64,000 nucleotides of DNA from Roseicyclus marinus (GCF_030163795.1 NZ_JASJOF010000005.1:124001-188000), one strand, 5' to 3'. Counted from the stretch's first letter, positions 36,341-45,720 are shown. Numbers and translations: made by a program. The notes: generated by a model not told the origin, from the sequence alone.

Positions 36341-36446
36341 GCTCTCCCGGGATTTTGTCCCGCCGTGTACCGCACGGGATTTGGCCCGCGCGGCGGCATT
36401 TCTCGGACCTGACCCGCAGTTTTGCGGCGGAACCCTAAATGCCCTG
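36341..36446 (-). promoter_or_regulatory. Guanidine-I (ykkC) riboswitch
   Basis: On the minus strand the conserved blocks occur in order: TTTAGGGTTCCG (about 36440-36429), CAGGTCCGAGAAATGCC, TACACGGCGGGACAAAA and TCCCGGGAGA (ending at 36343). Pairings fit the family fold: GGCATT with AATGCC (P1), CCGCA with TGCGG, CCGCGCGGG with TCCCGTGCGG (P2) and CGGGA with TCCCG (P3). The aptamer ends about 90 bases before the binding-protein ATG. GGGAG of P3 can alternatively pair with CTCCC at 36315-36311, a possible switch. Confidence 0.93.
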
Positions 36447-36647
36447 CCCCACCAGCCTCGGGCGCGGCCCGCGCATCTGTCAAAAGCCGCAGCGCGGAAT
36501 CCCCCAGATCGCAGCATCTGCCCGAAAAAGCGGCGCTTGCGCGCAGGATCTGACGCATTATGCGGCAGGCTCACGGGCCAATCACCCCCGACAGGGTCAT
36601 GGATTCCCGTCTTGTGCGCTTGCGCCGTGAAAGCCTATTTTCAAGCC

Positions 36648-37493
36648 ATGGCCGCCGCTGAAAAAACATCCTTCCTCACACGGATTCGGGCGGCCCTGCC
36701 CGGCCTGCACCCCAGTGAGCGCCAACTGGCCGAGGCGATCCTGAACTTTCCCGGCCAACTCGCCAGCTACACGGCCACCGAACTCGCGCAGATGGCGGGC
36801 GTGTCGAATGCCACCGTCACGCGCTTTGTCCGCCGCATCGGCTACGCCTCCTTCGAAGAGGCGCGGCAGGCCGTGCGCGCGGAACAATCGGCCGGTACGG
36901 CGCTGTTCCGTGTGAACCGCACCACCGCCCCGCCCGAAGGCCGGATCGCCCGCCACCTCGAACAGGGACACCGCAATCTCGCCGACAGCCTCGCCCATCT
37001 GAACGAGGCCGAGATCGCCGAACTTGTCGCCACCATGGCCACTGCGCGCCGCCTGCGCATGATCGGCTTTCGCGCGGGCCAACCCTTTGCCCGCTACCTC
37101 GCGTGGCAGACCATTCAGGTCCATGCCGATGTCGCGGCCCTGCCCCGCGACGGCGAAACGCTGGCCGAAAGCCTGGCAGACCTCGGTCCGGGCGATTGCG
37201 TCCTCGTCTTTGCCCTGCGCCGCCCGCATAGGCAGATCACCGCCCTGATCCGCGAAATCGCCGACAGCGGCGCGGCGCTGGCGCTGATCGGCGATCTGCC
37301 GGGCCTGCCCGCGCTGCCCGCGCGCTGGCACCTGCCCTGCGCCACACCGGGTGCGGGGGCCTTGTTTGACCATGTGGGCGTGATGGCGCTCTGCGGGCTT
37401 CTGGCCTCCGCCCTGATCGAGGAAAGCGGGCCCGAGGGCCGCACCCGGCTCAGCGCGATCGAGAAAATCCACGACGCGCTTGACGAGATCTGA
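36648..37493 (+). CDS. RpiR/MurR-family transcriptional regulator
   Basis: A 281-residue regulator with an N-terminal HTH_6 domain (about 1-80; LHPSERQLAEAILNFP and SNATVTRFVRRIGY) and a C-terminal SIS domain (about 120-260) that normally binds phosphosugars or related ligands. I chose ATG 36648, which begins MAAAEKTSF; the open frame extends far upstream but there overlaps the guanidine riboswitch region and lacks motifs. The gene lies 190 bases upstream of a TRAP transporter, and two matching inverted repeats sit in that gap, so it probably controls the transporter operon. Confidence 0.9.
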   Translation: MAAAEKTSFLTRIRAALPGLHPSERQLAEAILNFPGQLASYTATELAQMAGVSNATVTRFVRRIGYASFEEARQAVRAEQSAGTALFRVNRTTAPPEGRIARHLEQGHRNLADSLAHLNEAEIAELVATMATARRLRMIGFRAGQPFARYLAWQTIQVHADVAALPRDGETLAESLADLGPGDCVLVFALRRPHRQITALIREIADSGAALALIGDLPGLPALPARWHLPCATPGAGALFDHVGVMALCGLLASALIEESGPEGRTRLSAIEKIHDALDEI

Positions 37494-37590
37494 GCGTGCC
37501 GCGCCCGGCAGAACCTGCATCTTCCCTGCACAGTCCCCCCTCAATCCTGCCCGTTTCTTGGGCGCATCCGGTCTGAAGCCGCATTTTTGA

Positions 37591-37639
37591 GTGTGAAATT
37601 AATTTTTCATACTACTGGATTTGTGAAAAAGTGGTTTCC
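37591..37639 (+). promoter_or_regulatory. Two operator-like inverted repeats upstream of the TRAP operon
   Basis: TGAAA-N6-TTTCA at 37594-37609 (extended GTGTGAAA/TTTCATAC) and TGAAA-N6-TTTCC at 37624-37639 share the same arms and spacing and are exactly 30 bp apart, about three helical turns. They lie in the AT-rich stretch just before dctP. TGAAA-type palindromes are typical for RpiR-family regulators, and an rpiR gene is adjacent. Confidence 0.65.
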
Positions 37640-37683
37640 CAGATGGCATCGATACCCAGCCTCGATTCGAAAAGGACCATGCG

Positions 37684-38664
37684 ATGACCCAGCTGAAACC
37701 CCTCCTGCTCGCGGCCGCCACGGGCCTTGCCCTGCCTGGCCTCGCCACCGCGCAGACCGTGCTCCAGATCAACTCCTCCCTGCCCGAAGGCTCCTTTGCC
37801 CATGTCTTCTTGCAGGAATACGAAACCCGGCTCGAGGCTGCGACCGACGGCGGCGTCGACGTGCAGATCTTCATGTCGAACACGCTCGGCTCCGAGGAAG
37901 ACGTGCTTCAGGGCCTCGCGCTCGGCACGCACCATGCCTCGCTCTCGGCCTCAGCTATTGCCCAGATCAATCCGCGCACCGCGATCTTCGATCTGCCCTA
38001 CCTGTTCGAAGACCGCGCCGCCGTGCAGACCTTCGCCGCCAGCCCCGCAGGCGAGATGATGGCCGCAGGCTTCGAAGGTACCGGCATGGTGCTTGCCGCC
38101 ATGTGGGACAACGGCTTCCGGCAGATCACCAACAGCGTGCGGCCCATCGTCGTGCCCGCCGATCTCGAAGGTCTCAAGATCCGCACCCCCACCAGCCGCC
38201 AGCGGGTCGAGATGTTCAACACGCTCGGCGCCAATGCCACGCCGCTGAGCTTCGGCGAGGTCTATTCCGCGCTCGATCAGGGCGTGATCGACGGACAGGA
38301 AAACCCGGCCCAGATCGTCGAAAGCGCGCGCCTCTACGAGGTGCAGGAATACATGTCGCTCTCGAACCATGTCTACCTGCCCACCTTCCTCGTCTTCGGC
38401 GAACCCTACCTCGCAGGCGTCGACCCGGCGCTGGCCGAGGCGATGGTCACCGTCGCCGCCGAAACCGCCGCTTGGACCTTCGAATGGGGCGACACCACCG
38501 ATGCCGAGGTCGTGGCATCCCTCGCTGACCGCATCGCGATCAACGAGATCGACTTCGCCGCCTTTCAGGCCGCCGCAGCACCCCTCTACGACAGCCCGAC
38601 CTTCGTGGACGTGATCGGTGCCGACATGATCGCGGCCACCCGCGAAGCACTGGGCCTCCAGTAA
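37684..38664 (+). CDS. TRAP transporter substrate-binding protein, DctP family
   Basis: A 326-residue periplasmic protein with a signal peptide (cleavage near LATAQ, residue 24). The DctP signature LKIRTPTSRQRVEMF carries the arginine that salt-bridges a ligand carboxylate, followed by SFGEVYSALDQGVIDGQENP. It captures a carboxylate-containing solute for the DctQM membrane pair. The ATG follows AAAAGGA by seven bases. The ligand is unknown; the linked racemase-family gene hints at an amino-acid, hydantoin or hydroxy-acid derivative. Confidence 0.93.
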   Translation: MTQLKPLLLAAATGLALPGLATAQTVLQINSSLPEGSFAHVFLQEYETRLEAATDGGVDVQIFMSNTLGSEEDVLQGLALGTHHASLSASAIAQINPRTAIFDLPYLFEDRAAVQTFAASPAGEMMAAGFEGTGMVLAAMWDNGFRQITNSVRPIVVPADLEGLKIRTPTSRQRVEMFNTLGANATPLSFGEVYSALDQGVIDGQENPAQIVESARLYEVQEYMSLSNHVYLPTFLVFGEPYLAGVDPALAEAMVTVAAETAAWTFEWGDTTDAEVVASLADRIAINEIDFAAFQAAAAPLYDSPTFVDVIGADMIAATREALGLQ

Positions 38665-38689
38665 GCCCACCCGACAGGAGCAGCCCGCC

Positions 38690-39211
38690 ATGTCCACCCT
38701 CACCTCGCTCATCGCCCGCCTCGACCTTTGGCTCACGCGCGCGCTCGATGCGGCGGTGATCGGGCTGGCCGGGCTGCTCTTCGTCCTTCTCAACATCGCG
38801 GTCGTCACCCGCTTCCTGTTCAACAATTCCGTTTCCTGGTCCGAGGAATTGCCGGCCCATGTGCTGGCCGCCCTCACCTTCATCGGCGCGGCCTACCTGA
38901 CGCGCACCTCGGAACATCTCGGCTTCGACGCGGTGATCCGGCTCTTTCCCGAAACCGTGAAACGGATCGTGATGGCCGGAAACCTGATCCTCATGGCCTT
39001 CTTCGGCGCGCTTCTGGCTTGGTATGGCGGCATCGCCGCCGCCAGCTTCGGCAGCCGGATGCTGATTTCCGTCGACCTTCCGATGGCGCTCTTCCGCTAC
39101 GCCATGCCCGTGGGCGGCGCGCTGATCGCGCTCATCAGTTTCACGCGGCTTGTCGGTCTCTTGACCGGGCAAGTCGTCCCCGATGACCTCCTGCCCGAAA
39201 GCGACGCGTGA
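38690..39211 (+). CDS. TRAP transporter small membrane subunit, DctQ family
   Basis: A 173-residue protein with four membrane segments and the NNSVSWSEELPAHVL motif, which is characteristic of DctQ. It links the binding protein to the large DctM subunit. AGGAG lies eight bases before the ATG. Its TGA overlaps the DctM ATG (TGATG), so translation is coupled. Confidence 0.9.
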   Translation: MSTLTSLIARLDLWLTRALDAAVIGLAGLLFVLLNIAVVTRFLFNNSVSWSEELPAHVLAALTFIGAAYLTRTSEHLGFDAVIRLFPETVKRIVMAGNLILMAFFGALLAWYGGIAAASFGSRMLISVDLPMALFRYAMPVGGALIALISFTRLVGLLTGQVVPDDLLPESDA

Positions 39212-40497
39212 TGTTTCTCGATCCCGGCTGGATCATCCTGATCCTTCTCGTCACCCTTCTGATCGCGGGCCTGCCCATTGCCTTCGTGCTGGGCGTGACG
39301 GCGGCTACGATGATCCTGCTCGACCCCGCTGTCGTGCCCCAGATCATCGGGCTGATCCCGTTTGGCGGCGCGAACAATTACCTGCTCGTCGCGGCCCTGT
39401 TGTTCATGATCGCGGGCGAGGTGATGAACCAGGGCCGCATCGCCGAGAAACTGATCGCCTTCGCCTCCAGCCTCGTGGGCCATATCCGCGGCGGCTTGGC
39501 GCACGTCAACATCCTCACATCGCTGTTCTTTTCCGAGATTTCGGGCACCGCCACCTCGGATGCCGCGGCCATCGGCTCGGTGATGATCCCGCAGATGAAG
39601 AAACGCGGCTACCCGGTGGCCTTCGCCGCCGCCGTCACCTCGACCTCCGCGACCATGGCGATCATCGTGCCGCCGTCCCTCAACCTGATCCTCTACGCCT
39701 ATGTCGCCAACGCCTCGATCGCCGAGCTGTTCGCGGCGGGCATCGTGCCGGGGGTCATGGTCTGCGCGCTCCTGATGATCACGGCCTACATCATCTCCGT
39801 CCGCAAAGGCTATCCGACCGAAGGCGCGTTCCAGTTCCGCCGCGTGATCGAAACCGGCAAGGATGCGGCCATTCCCCTGACCCTTCCAGTGCTGATCCTC
39901 GTCGGCATCCTCGGCGGCATCTTCACCGCGACCGAGGCAGGCGCCATCGCCGCCTTCTGGTCCATCGTGCTGGCCGCCTTCCTCTACCGCACCATCCGGC
40001 TCGGCAACCTGATCGACACGTTTCGCATCGCGGGCAAGCGCAGCGCGATGCTCATGTTCATCGTCGCCACCTCGACGCTTCTGGGCTGGTACCTGACCAA
40101 CCAGCAGATCCCCCAGACCATCGCGCAGGGCATCCTTGGCCTGTCGGACAATTACTGGGTCGTGCTTCTGGCGATCAACGTCTTCTTCCTTCTGGCAGGA
40201 ACCATCATCCACGGCACACCCGCGATCTTGATGCTGGTGCCGATCTTCCTGCCGCTTGCCGATCAACTGGGCATCGACCGGGTGCATTTCGGCCTGATCC
40301 TGACCATCAACCTCGGGATCGGTCAGCAGACGCCGCCCGTCGCCTCGGTCGTGCTGATCACCTGCGCCATCGCCAAGATCTCGATCGCCAAGATCATCCC
40401 GCCGATGATGGCCTTCATCGCCGCGATGCTGGTGGCGCTCATCCTCGTCAACGTCTTCCCGGCCATCGTGCTCTGGCTGCCCTCCGTGATCCTCTGA
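39211..40497 (+). CDS. TRAP transporter large membrane subunit, DctM family
   Basis: About 428 residues with roughly 12 membrane segments. It uses a sodium gradient to move the bound solute inward. Typical motifs are SEISGTATSDAAAIGSVMIP and the second-half counterpart NLGIGQQTPPVASVVLITCA. ATG 39211 was chosen over an immediately preceding GTG. Its stop overlaps the racemase-like gene start (TGATG), tying that gene to the transporter. Confidence 0.93.
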   Translation: MFLDPGWIILILLVTLLIAGLPIAFVLGVTAATMILLDPAVVPQIIGLIPFGGANNYLLVAALLFMIAGEVMNQGRIAEKLIAFASSLVGHIRGGLAHVNILTSLFFSEISGTATSDAAAIGSVMIPQMKKRGYPVAFAAAVTSTSATMAIIVPPSLNLILYAYVANASIAELFAAGIVPGVMVCALLMITAYIISVRKGYPTEGAFQFRRVIETGKDAAIPLTLPVLILVGILGGIFTATEAGAIAAFWSIVLAAFLYRTIRLGNLIDTFRIAGKRSAMLMFIVATSTLLGWYLTNQQIPQTIAQGILGLSDNYWVVLLAINVFFLLAGTIIHGTPAILMLVPIFLPLADQLGIDRVHFGLILTINLGIGQQTPPVASVVLITCAIAKISIAKIIPPMMAFIAAMLVALILVNVFPAIVLWLPSVIL

Positions 40498-41174
40498 TGC
40501 GGCTTCTGATCGTCAATCCCAACACCTCGACCGGGGTGACGGCCCGCATCGACCGCGCGGCACAGGCCGTGGCGCGTCCGGGCGACCGCTTCACCACGAT
40601 CTCGGCGGCCTTCGGCCCCTCCCTGATCGTCACCGAGGACGATGGCCGCGCCGCGACCCAAGGCGTTCTGGCCGCCGTCGCCCGCCACCCCGGGCCGGTC
40701 GAGGGCGTGATCCTCGCCTCCTTCGGGGATACCGGGGCCGAGGAATTGCGCGCCGCCCGCCCCGACCTGGCCGTCATCGGCATCGCCGAGGCCGCCTTTG
40801 CCCGCACCGCCGACATCGGCGGCCCCTTCGCCATCGTCACCTTCGCCCCCGAGGTCGCGGGCCCCTTGGGTGACAAGGCGCTGGCGCTCGGCCATGGCGA
40901 CAGGCTCCTTGGCATCGCCCATCCGCCTGCCCCGCTCTGCCATGACCCCGCCGAGGTAGCCGAGGCGCTCTTGCCCGACCTGCGCCAACTCTGCATCGAC
41001 GCCGCAGCCGGGGGGGCCCACAGCATCATCCTTGGCGGCGGGCCCTTGGCCGGGCTCTCCGCCCGCATCGCCCCCCATTGCCCGGTGCCGGTCATCGACG
41101 GCACGCAGGCCGCGATCGACAGCCTGCGCCGTCGCCTGCACGACACGCAGCCCCGCGCAGCGACCCAAGCCTAA
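40497..41174 (+). CDS. Asp/Glu/hydantoin racemase superfamily protein lacking catalytic cysteines
   Basis: A 225-residue protein starting MRLLIVNPNTST, the hallmark of the hydantoin racemase branch. In active racemases a cysteine sits in each half, in contexts like ACFGD and LGCAGM. Here these positions read LASFGD (Cys to Ser) and LGGGPLAG (Cys to Gly). The remaining cysteines (LCHDP, LCIDAA, HCPVP) are elsewhere. It is the last gene of the TRAP operon and is translationally coupled to dctM. It may be a decarboxylase, isomerase or binding protein on the transported compound. The cysteine assignment is by eye. Confidence 0.8.
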   Translation: MRLLIVNPNTSTGVTARIDRAAQAVARPGDRFTTISAAFGPSLIVTEDDGRAATQGVLAAVARHPGPVEGVILASFGDTGAEELRAARPDLAVIGIAEAAFARTADIGGPFAIVTFAPEVAGPLGDKALALGHGDRLLGIAHPPAPLCHDPAEVAEALLPDLRQLCIDAAAGGAHSIILGGGPLAGLSARIAPHCPVPVIDGTQAAIDSLRRRLHDTQPRAATQA

Positions 41175-41181
41175 GCATGTT

Positions 41182-41207
41182 GCGCAAACTTCTCACCGGT
41201 TTTGCGC
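41182..41207. terminator. Hairpin between converging genes
   Basis: GCGCAAA (41182-41188) and TTTGCGC (41201-41207) pair around a 12-base loop between the converging racemase-like and Kef genes. No T-run follows on either strand, so terminator function is tentative. Confidence 0.35.
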
Positions 41208-41232
41208 CGCTCGCACAGGCGCACTCAAACGG

Positions 41233-42960
41233 TTAGACCGGTAGATCCTTCTGCCCCTCCGGGTCGGCGGCAACCGCCACGGGCGTCTTCGTCCGGCCCG
41301 TGATCATCCCCGCCGCCGCAAAGGCCGCGTCGCGATAGGGCATCAACACCAGGTCGGCCCGCGCCTCCGCCAGCCGCGCCGCCGTCTGTTCCCGTTGCGC
41401 GGCCACCGCCACCTTGCCCCGGAACCCCAGATCCCGCGCCGCACCCAACAGCGCCAGCCGCGGATCCTCATGCGTCAACCCGATGTCATGCTCGGGCACC
41501 GCCATCACCAGCCATTCGGCACCCTGCAAGGGCAGATGGGCAAGAAACTCCGGATCGGTCGCATCCCCGAAAATGGCATCGAACCCCCGCGCCCGCGCGC
41601 CCCTGACAGCCTCGGGGCTGAAATCCACCCCCAGCACCCGCTTGCCGCTGTCCCTCAGCGCCAGCGCGATGCCCAGACCATAGCGCCCCAACCCGAACAG
41701 CACGACATCATGCGGCCGTTTCCCGGCCGCCGCGTCCGCCTCCTCCACATCGCCCCCTTTGCGGTCGAACACCCGCAGAACCGGCTCGCAGATCCCGTAA
41801 AGCTTGTTGGAAAAGGTGATCATGTAGGTCGAGACCGCGATGGTGATGAGCCCGACAAGCGTCACCAGCCCCAACGCCTCCTCGTCCAGATGCCCGATGC
41901 CCACCCCCATCGCCATGAAGATCAGCGAAAACTCGGAAATCTGCGCCAGCGTCACCCCGGCCAGAAACCCGGTCCGCTTGCGATAGCCCAGCACCCGCAA
42001 CACCCCCATCACGATCAGCGGCTTTCCCACCAGCACGAAGACCGACAGGACCAACGCCGCCCCGATGCTCGCCCCCAGAACCGACAGGTCCAGCGACACG
42101 CCCAGCGCGATGAAGAAGAACAGCAACAGGAAATCCCGCAGGCTCGCCAACCGCCCCGAAATCGCCTCGCGGTAAGCGGTGGAGGCCAGCGAGACGCCCG
42201 CCAGCAACCCGCCCAATTCCTTGCCCAACCCAAGGTAATGGCCAACGGCGGCCAACAGCGCGGCCCAACCGATGGCAAAGGACACCAGCAATTCCGGCGC
42301 CTCGGACAACCGCTCGACCAGCGGATCGGCGACATAGCGGATGAAGAGGACGACAAAGGCCAGCATCGCCGCGCCATAGCCCAGCACCTTCAGCACCTCG
42401 CCCAAGGCACCGCCGCCCTCGGCCGCAGCACCACCCACCGCAATGGCCGACAGGACGATCATGGCGATCACCACCACCACGTCCTGCACGATCAAGATGC
42501 CCAGCGCCATCCGCCCGTGCAGCGCGTCGATCTCGCGCTTGTCCGACAAGAGCTTGACGATGATGATGGTCGACGAAAACGTCAGCGCGACCGCCACATA
42601 AATCGCCGTCCCCGCATCGACGCCCAAGGCCAGCGCCAGACCGTAACCGATCGCCCCGGTCAACAGCACCTGCGCCGTGCCCGCGATCAGGGCCACCGGC
42701 CCCAGCGTGCGCACAAGGTTGAAATCGAGCTTCAGCCCGACGAGGAACAGCAACAGCGCGATGCCCAGCTCGGCCAGCAGGTCGATCTGCGCATCCGATT
42801 GCGCGATATCCAACACCGATGGCCCCGCGAGGATGCCGACCGCGATGAAGCTCACGATGAGCGGCTGACGCAGCATCAGCCCGACAAAGCCCGCCCCGGC
42901 CGCCAGCACCAGCAGGGCTGCAATCTCGTAGAACAGGTAGCCCTCGATAGCGGCGGTCAT
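41233..42960 (-). CDS. Kef/CPA2-type monovalent cation:proton antiporter with TrkA-N domain
   Basis: A 575-residue inner-membrane protein. About 12-13 membrane segments (about 5-385) match the CPA2 family, and the C-terminal part (about 415-560) is an RCK/TrkA-N nucleotide-binding domain with VVLFGLGRYGLGIALAL. It resembles YbaL/KefB proteins that exchange potassium or sodium for protons under NAD(H) or thiol control. The start at 42960 follows AGGAG; the upstream open frame has no support. The stop converges on the TRAP operon. Confidence 0.9.
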   Translation of the reverse strand: MTAAIEGYLFYEIAALLVLAAGAGFVGLMLRQPLIVSFIAVGILAGPSVLDIAQSDAQIDLLAELGIALLLFLVGLKLDFNLVRTLGPVALIAGTAQVLLTGAIGYGLALALGVDAGTAIYVAVALTFSSTIIIVKLLSDKREIDALHGRMALGILIVQDVVVVIAMIVLSAIAVGGAAAEGGGALGEVLKVLGYGAAMLAFVVLFIRYVADPLVERLSEAPELLVSFAIGWAALLAAVGHYLGLGKELGGLLAGVSLASTAYREAISGRLASLRDFLLLFFFIALGVSLDLSVLGASIGAALVLSVFVLVGKPLIVMGVLRVLGYRKRTGFLAGVTLAQISEFSLIFMAMGVGIGHLDEEALGLVTLVGLITIAVSTYMITFSNKLYGICEPVLRVFDRKGGDVEEADAAAGKRPHDVVLFGLGRYGLGIALALRDSGKRVLGVDFSPEAVRGARARGFDAIFGDATDPEFLAHLPLQGAEWLVMAVPEHDIGLTHEDPRLALLGAARDLGFRGKVAVAAQREQTAARLAEARADLVLMPYRDAAFAAAGMITGRTKTPVAVAADPEGQKDLPV

Positions 42961-43035
42961 GCGGCGGCTCCTGTCGTCCGGGTTGGTATCCTTGGCGAGG
43001 TTAATCGAATTCCGCACAATCCCGCCAGCGGGGAT

Positions 43036-43195
43036 GCGCCGCACCCCGGGCGAGCGCCTGCCCGCGGGATGGCGCTGCACCGAATGTGGTCCGCGCTTTA
43101 TGCCGCCAAATCCGAAAGACCCCGGATCGCCGCGCTTACGTCACCAAAGCGCCAGCCCGGGGGGCGGGCAGGCGCTCGCCCGGCGCCTACGGCGC
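43036..43195. repeat. Inverted pair of GC-rich intergenic repeats
   Basis: A 20-bp core, CCGGGCGAGCGCCTGCCCGC at 43046-43065, recurs in perfect inverted form at 43164-43183. Flanking homology extends each copy to about 41-48 bp (43036-43076 and 43148-43195; outer GCGCCG and inner TGGCGCT). The pair brackets about 70-100 bases between the Kef and hypothetical genes and could form a large hairpin. I recall similar elements as frequent in roseobacter intergenic DNA; that is unverified. Confidence 0.75.
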
Positions 43196-43650
43196 TATTC
43201 GGGCTCAAAATGTGCTTCGGGGGTTCCCTCAAGCGGGGTGTCGCGACCAATAGCAAGCAGATACAATAATTTCTGCTCATCAAACTCGGTTGCTTCGAAA
43301 CATTCACGGCGCATTTCAGCAACTAAGCTGACCAGCTCGCTTCGCGAACTGTAAGCAAAGTCACTGCCCATCATCAGCCCCTCTTGAATAGAGAAAAGCC
43401 TTTGCAAGATGCCGTCTGAGGCGAAAATCACCGCTTCGATGTTCGCGAGGTCCAGACGGTCACGACTTACTTGGTCTCTGCGAGTCACGAACCCATGGAG
43501 CGCCAGTAGATAGGCAGCGTATACTTCTCGGCGTTTCGCAAATAAGGCTTCGCTACGATCCACTTGCTTCTGTCTTTTGTAGAGCTTAGCCCCACCGAAC
43601 AACACCAATATGGCCGACACCACTGTGGCGAGAGGTTGTGCCCACCACAT
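43195..43650 (-). CDS. Hypothetical membrane-anchored protein, lower-GC
   Basis: A 151-residue protein with one N-terminal membrane segment (about 4-24), then a charged helical region (KLYKRQKQVDRSEALFAKRREV) and a soluble tail ending AHFEPE. I recognise no family. Its DNA is visibly less GC-rich than neighbours, and its stop lies at the edge of the inverted repeat pair. It sits directly downstream of pheS, where pheT is often found. The start at 43650 follows TGAGGGG. Transfer by recombination is possible. Confidence 0.65.
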   Translation of the reverse strand: MWWAQPLATVVSAILVLFGGAKLYKRQKQVDRSEALFAKRREVYAAYLLALHGFVTRRDQVSRDRLDLANIEAVIFASDGILQRLFSIQEGLMMGSDFAYSSRSELVSLVAEMRRECFEATEFDEQKLLYLLAIGRDTPLEGTPEAHFEPE

Positions 43651-43654
43651 CCCC

Positions 43655-44725
<1,071 letters not shown>

Positions 44726-44797
44726 GTTGCGCGCCCCTTGCCCGTCAAATCCGCGCCCTGACCTATCACCAAACCCCACGATTGCAAGGCGGCTCGC

Positions 44798-45568
44798 TCA
44801 GGTGCCGTCCTTGCCCGCAAAGGCCGATTTGCGGCCCCGGATCTCCAACGCGCGGCGCGACAGCGTGACCTTGCCGTTCTGCGCGTAAACGGTCGCGGGC
44901 GGCTCGGCCTTCACCCGCTTCTCCAGAACGGTGATCGAGTCGTAGAACCGCACCGAATGCAGTTCCTTCGCGATCGGATCGAAAGGGAACAGCGTGTCCT
45001 GATCGGTGTACCAACTGTGCATCCGGTCGGTCAGGCGCTTGGCATATTCGATCCAGCTCGCCTCGTTGCGGTAGCCACCGCCAAAGCCCGGCCAATAGGA
45101 GGTATGGCAATCCTCGACCATGTAGAGCCCCCCGTCGGCCAGATGCGGCCAAAGGTTCTCGAAACTTGCCACCTGATGCGCGCAGACATGGCTGCCGTCA
45201 TCGAGGATCACGTCAAAGGGACCATGCTGCGCCGCCAGATCCGCCAGAAATGCCGGATCGGCCTGGTTCCCGATCTCGACCTTGGTGCCTGGAACGGCCA
45301 GCGCCGCGCAGTCCGGATCGATGTCGACGAAACACAGCCGCGCATCTTCGGCAAAAAACGCCTTCCACATCGGGATGGACCCGCCCTTGAACACCCCGAT
45401 CTCGAGAAACGAGATCGGCCGCGCCCGGAACCGCGTCAATTCGCGGGTATAGATGTCGAAATACTGCGTCCATTTCGACAGCAGACGTTCGTCGGTCGTC
45501 TTTAAGTACTCGTTAAAGAAATTGCCCAAATCTTTACCCTTCGGAAACGAAAACTCCCGACGGACCAT
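44798..45568 (-). CDS. Class I SAM-dependent methyltransferase-like protein
   Basis: A 256-residue protein with a Rossmann methyltransferase core. Motif I is FLEIGVFKGGSIPMW, the acidic SAM-ribose contact is in CFVDIDPDC, and DVILDDGSH follows. The fold and SYWPGFGGG segment recall CmcI/macrocin O-methyltransferase-like proteins encoded near sugar or antibiotic biosynthesis, but no such genes are here. A TTG at 45592 is an alternative start. ATG 45568 lies inside a 34-base inverted repeat, which may control translation. Confidence 0.78.
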   Translation of the reverse strand: MVRREFSFPKGKDLGNFFNEYLKTTDERLLSKWTQYFDIYTRELTRFRARPISFLEIGVFKGGSIPMWKAFFAEDARLCFVDIDPDCAALAVPGTKVEIGNQADPAFLADLAAQHGPFDVILDDGSHVCAHQVASFENLWPHLADGGLYMVEDCHTSYWPGFGGGYRNEASWIEYAKRLTDRMHSWYTDQDTLFPFDPIAKELHSVRFYDSITVLEKRVKAEPPATVYAQNGKVTLSRRALEIRGRKSAFAGKDGT

Positions 45569-45584
45569 CGCCCGGCGGGAGTTT
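45551..45584 (-). promoter_or_regulatory. Inverted repeat around the methyltransferase start codon
   Basis: AAACTCCCG (45551-45559) and CGGGAGTTT (45576-45584) are perfect complements separated by 16 bases, and the ATG (45568) lies in the loop. In RNA this would expose or hide the start; in DNA it could be an operator. Confidence 0.45.
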
Positions 45585-45720
45585 GAAATCAATCACAGGC
45601 AGCAGCCATCCGCACCGCGCCCACCACCCGGCATAGCGGCCCAAGGTCCGCCGGACTTGCCCTAAAGCATCCTTCCTGGTTAGCCTGACGGTTCGATTAA
45701 CAAGTTTAGGAGACAAGCAT

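Noticed and set aside
36189-37493. The long upstream extension of the rpiR frame
   Set aside because: It crosses the guanidine riboswitch and lacks motifs. The conserved HTH starts just after ATG 36648.
39183-41174. A 663-residue plus-strand open frame ending with the racemase-like protein
   Set aside because: Its first two-thirds runs out of frame through dctM with Arg/Pro/His-rich sequence. Only the last 225 residues, from ATG 40497, are real.
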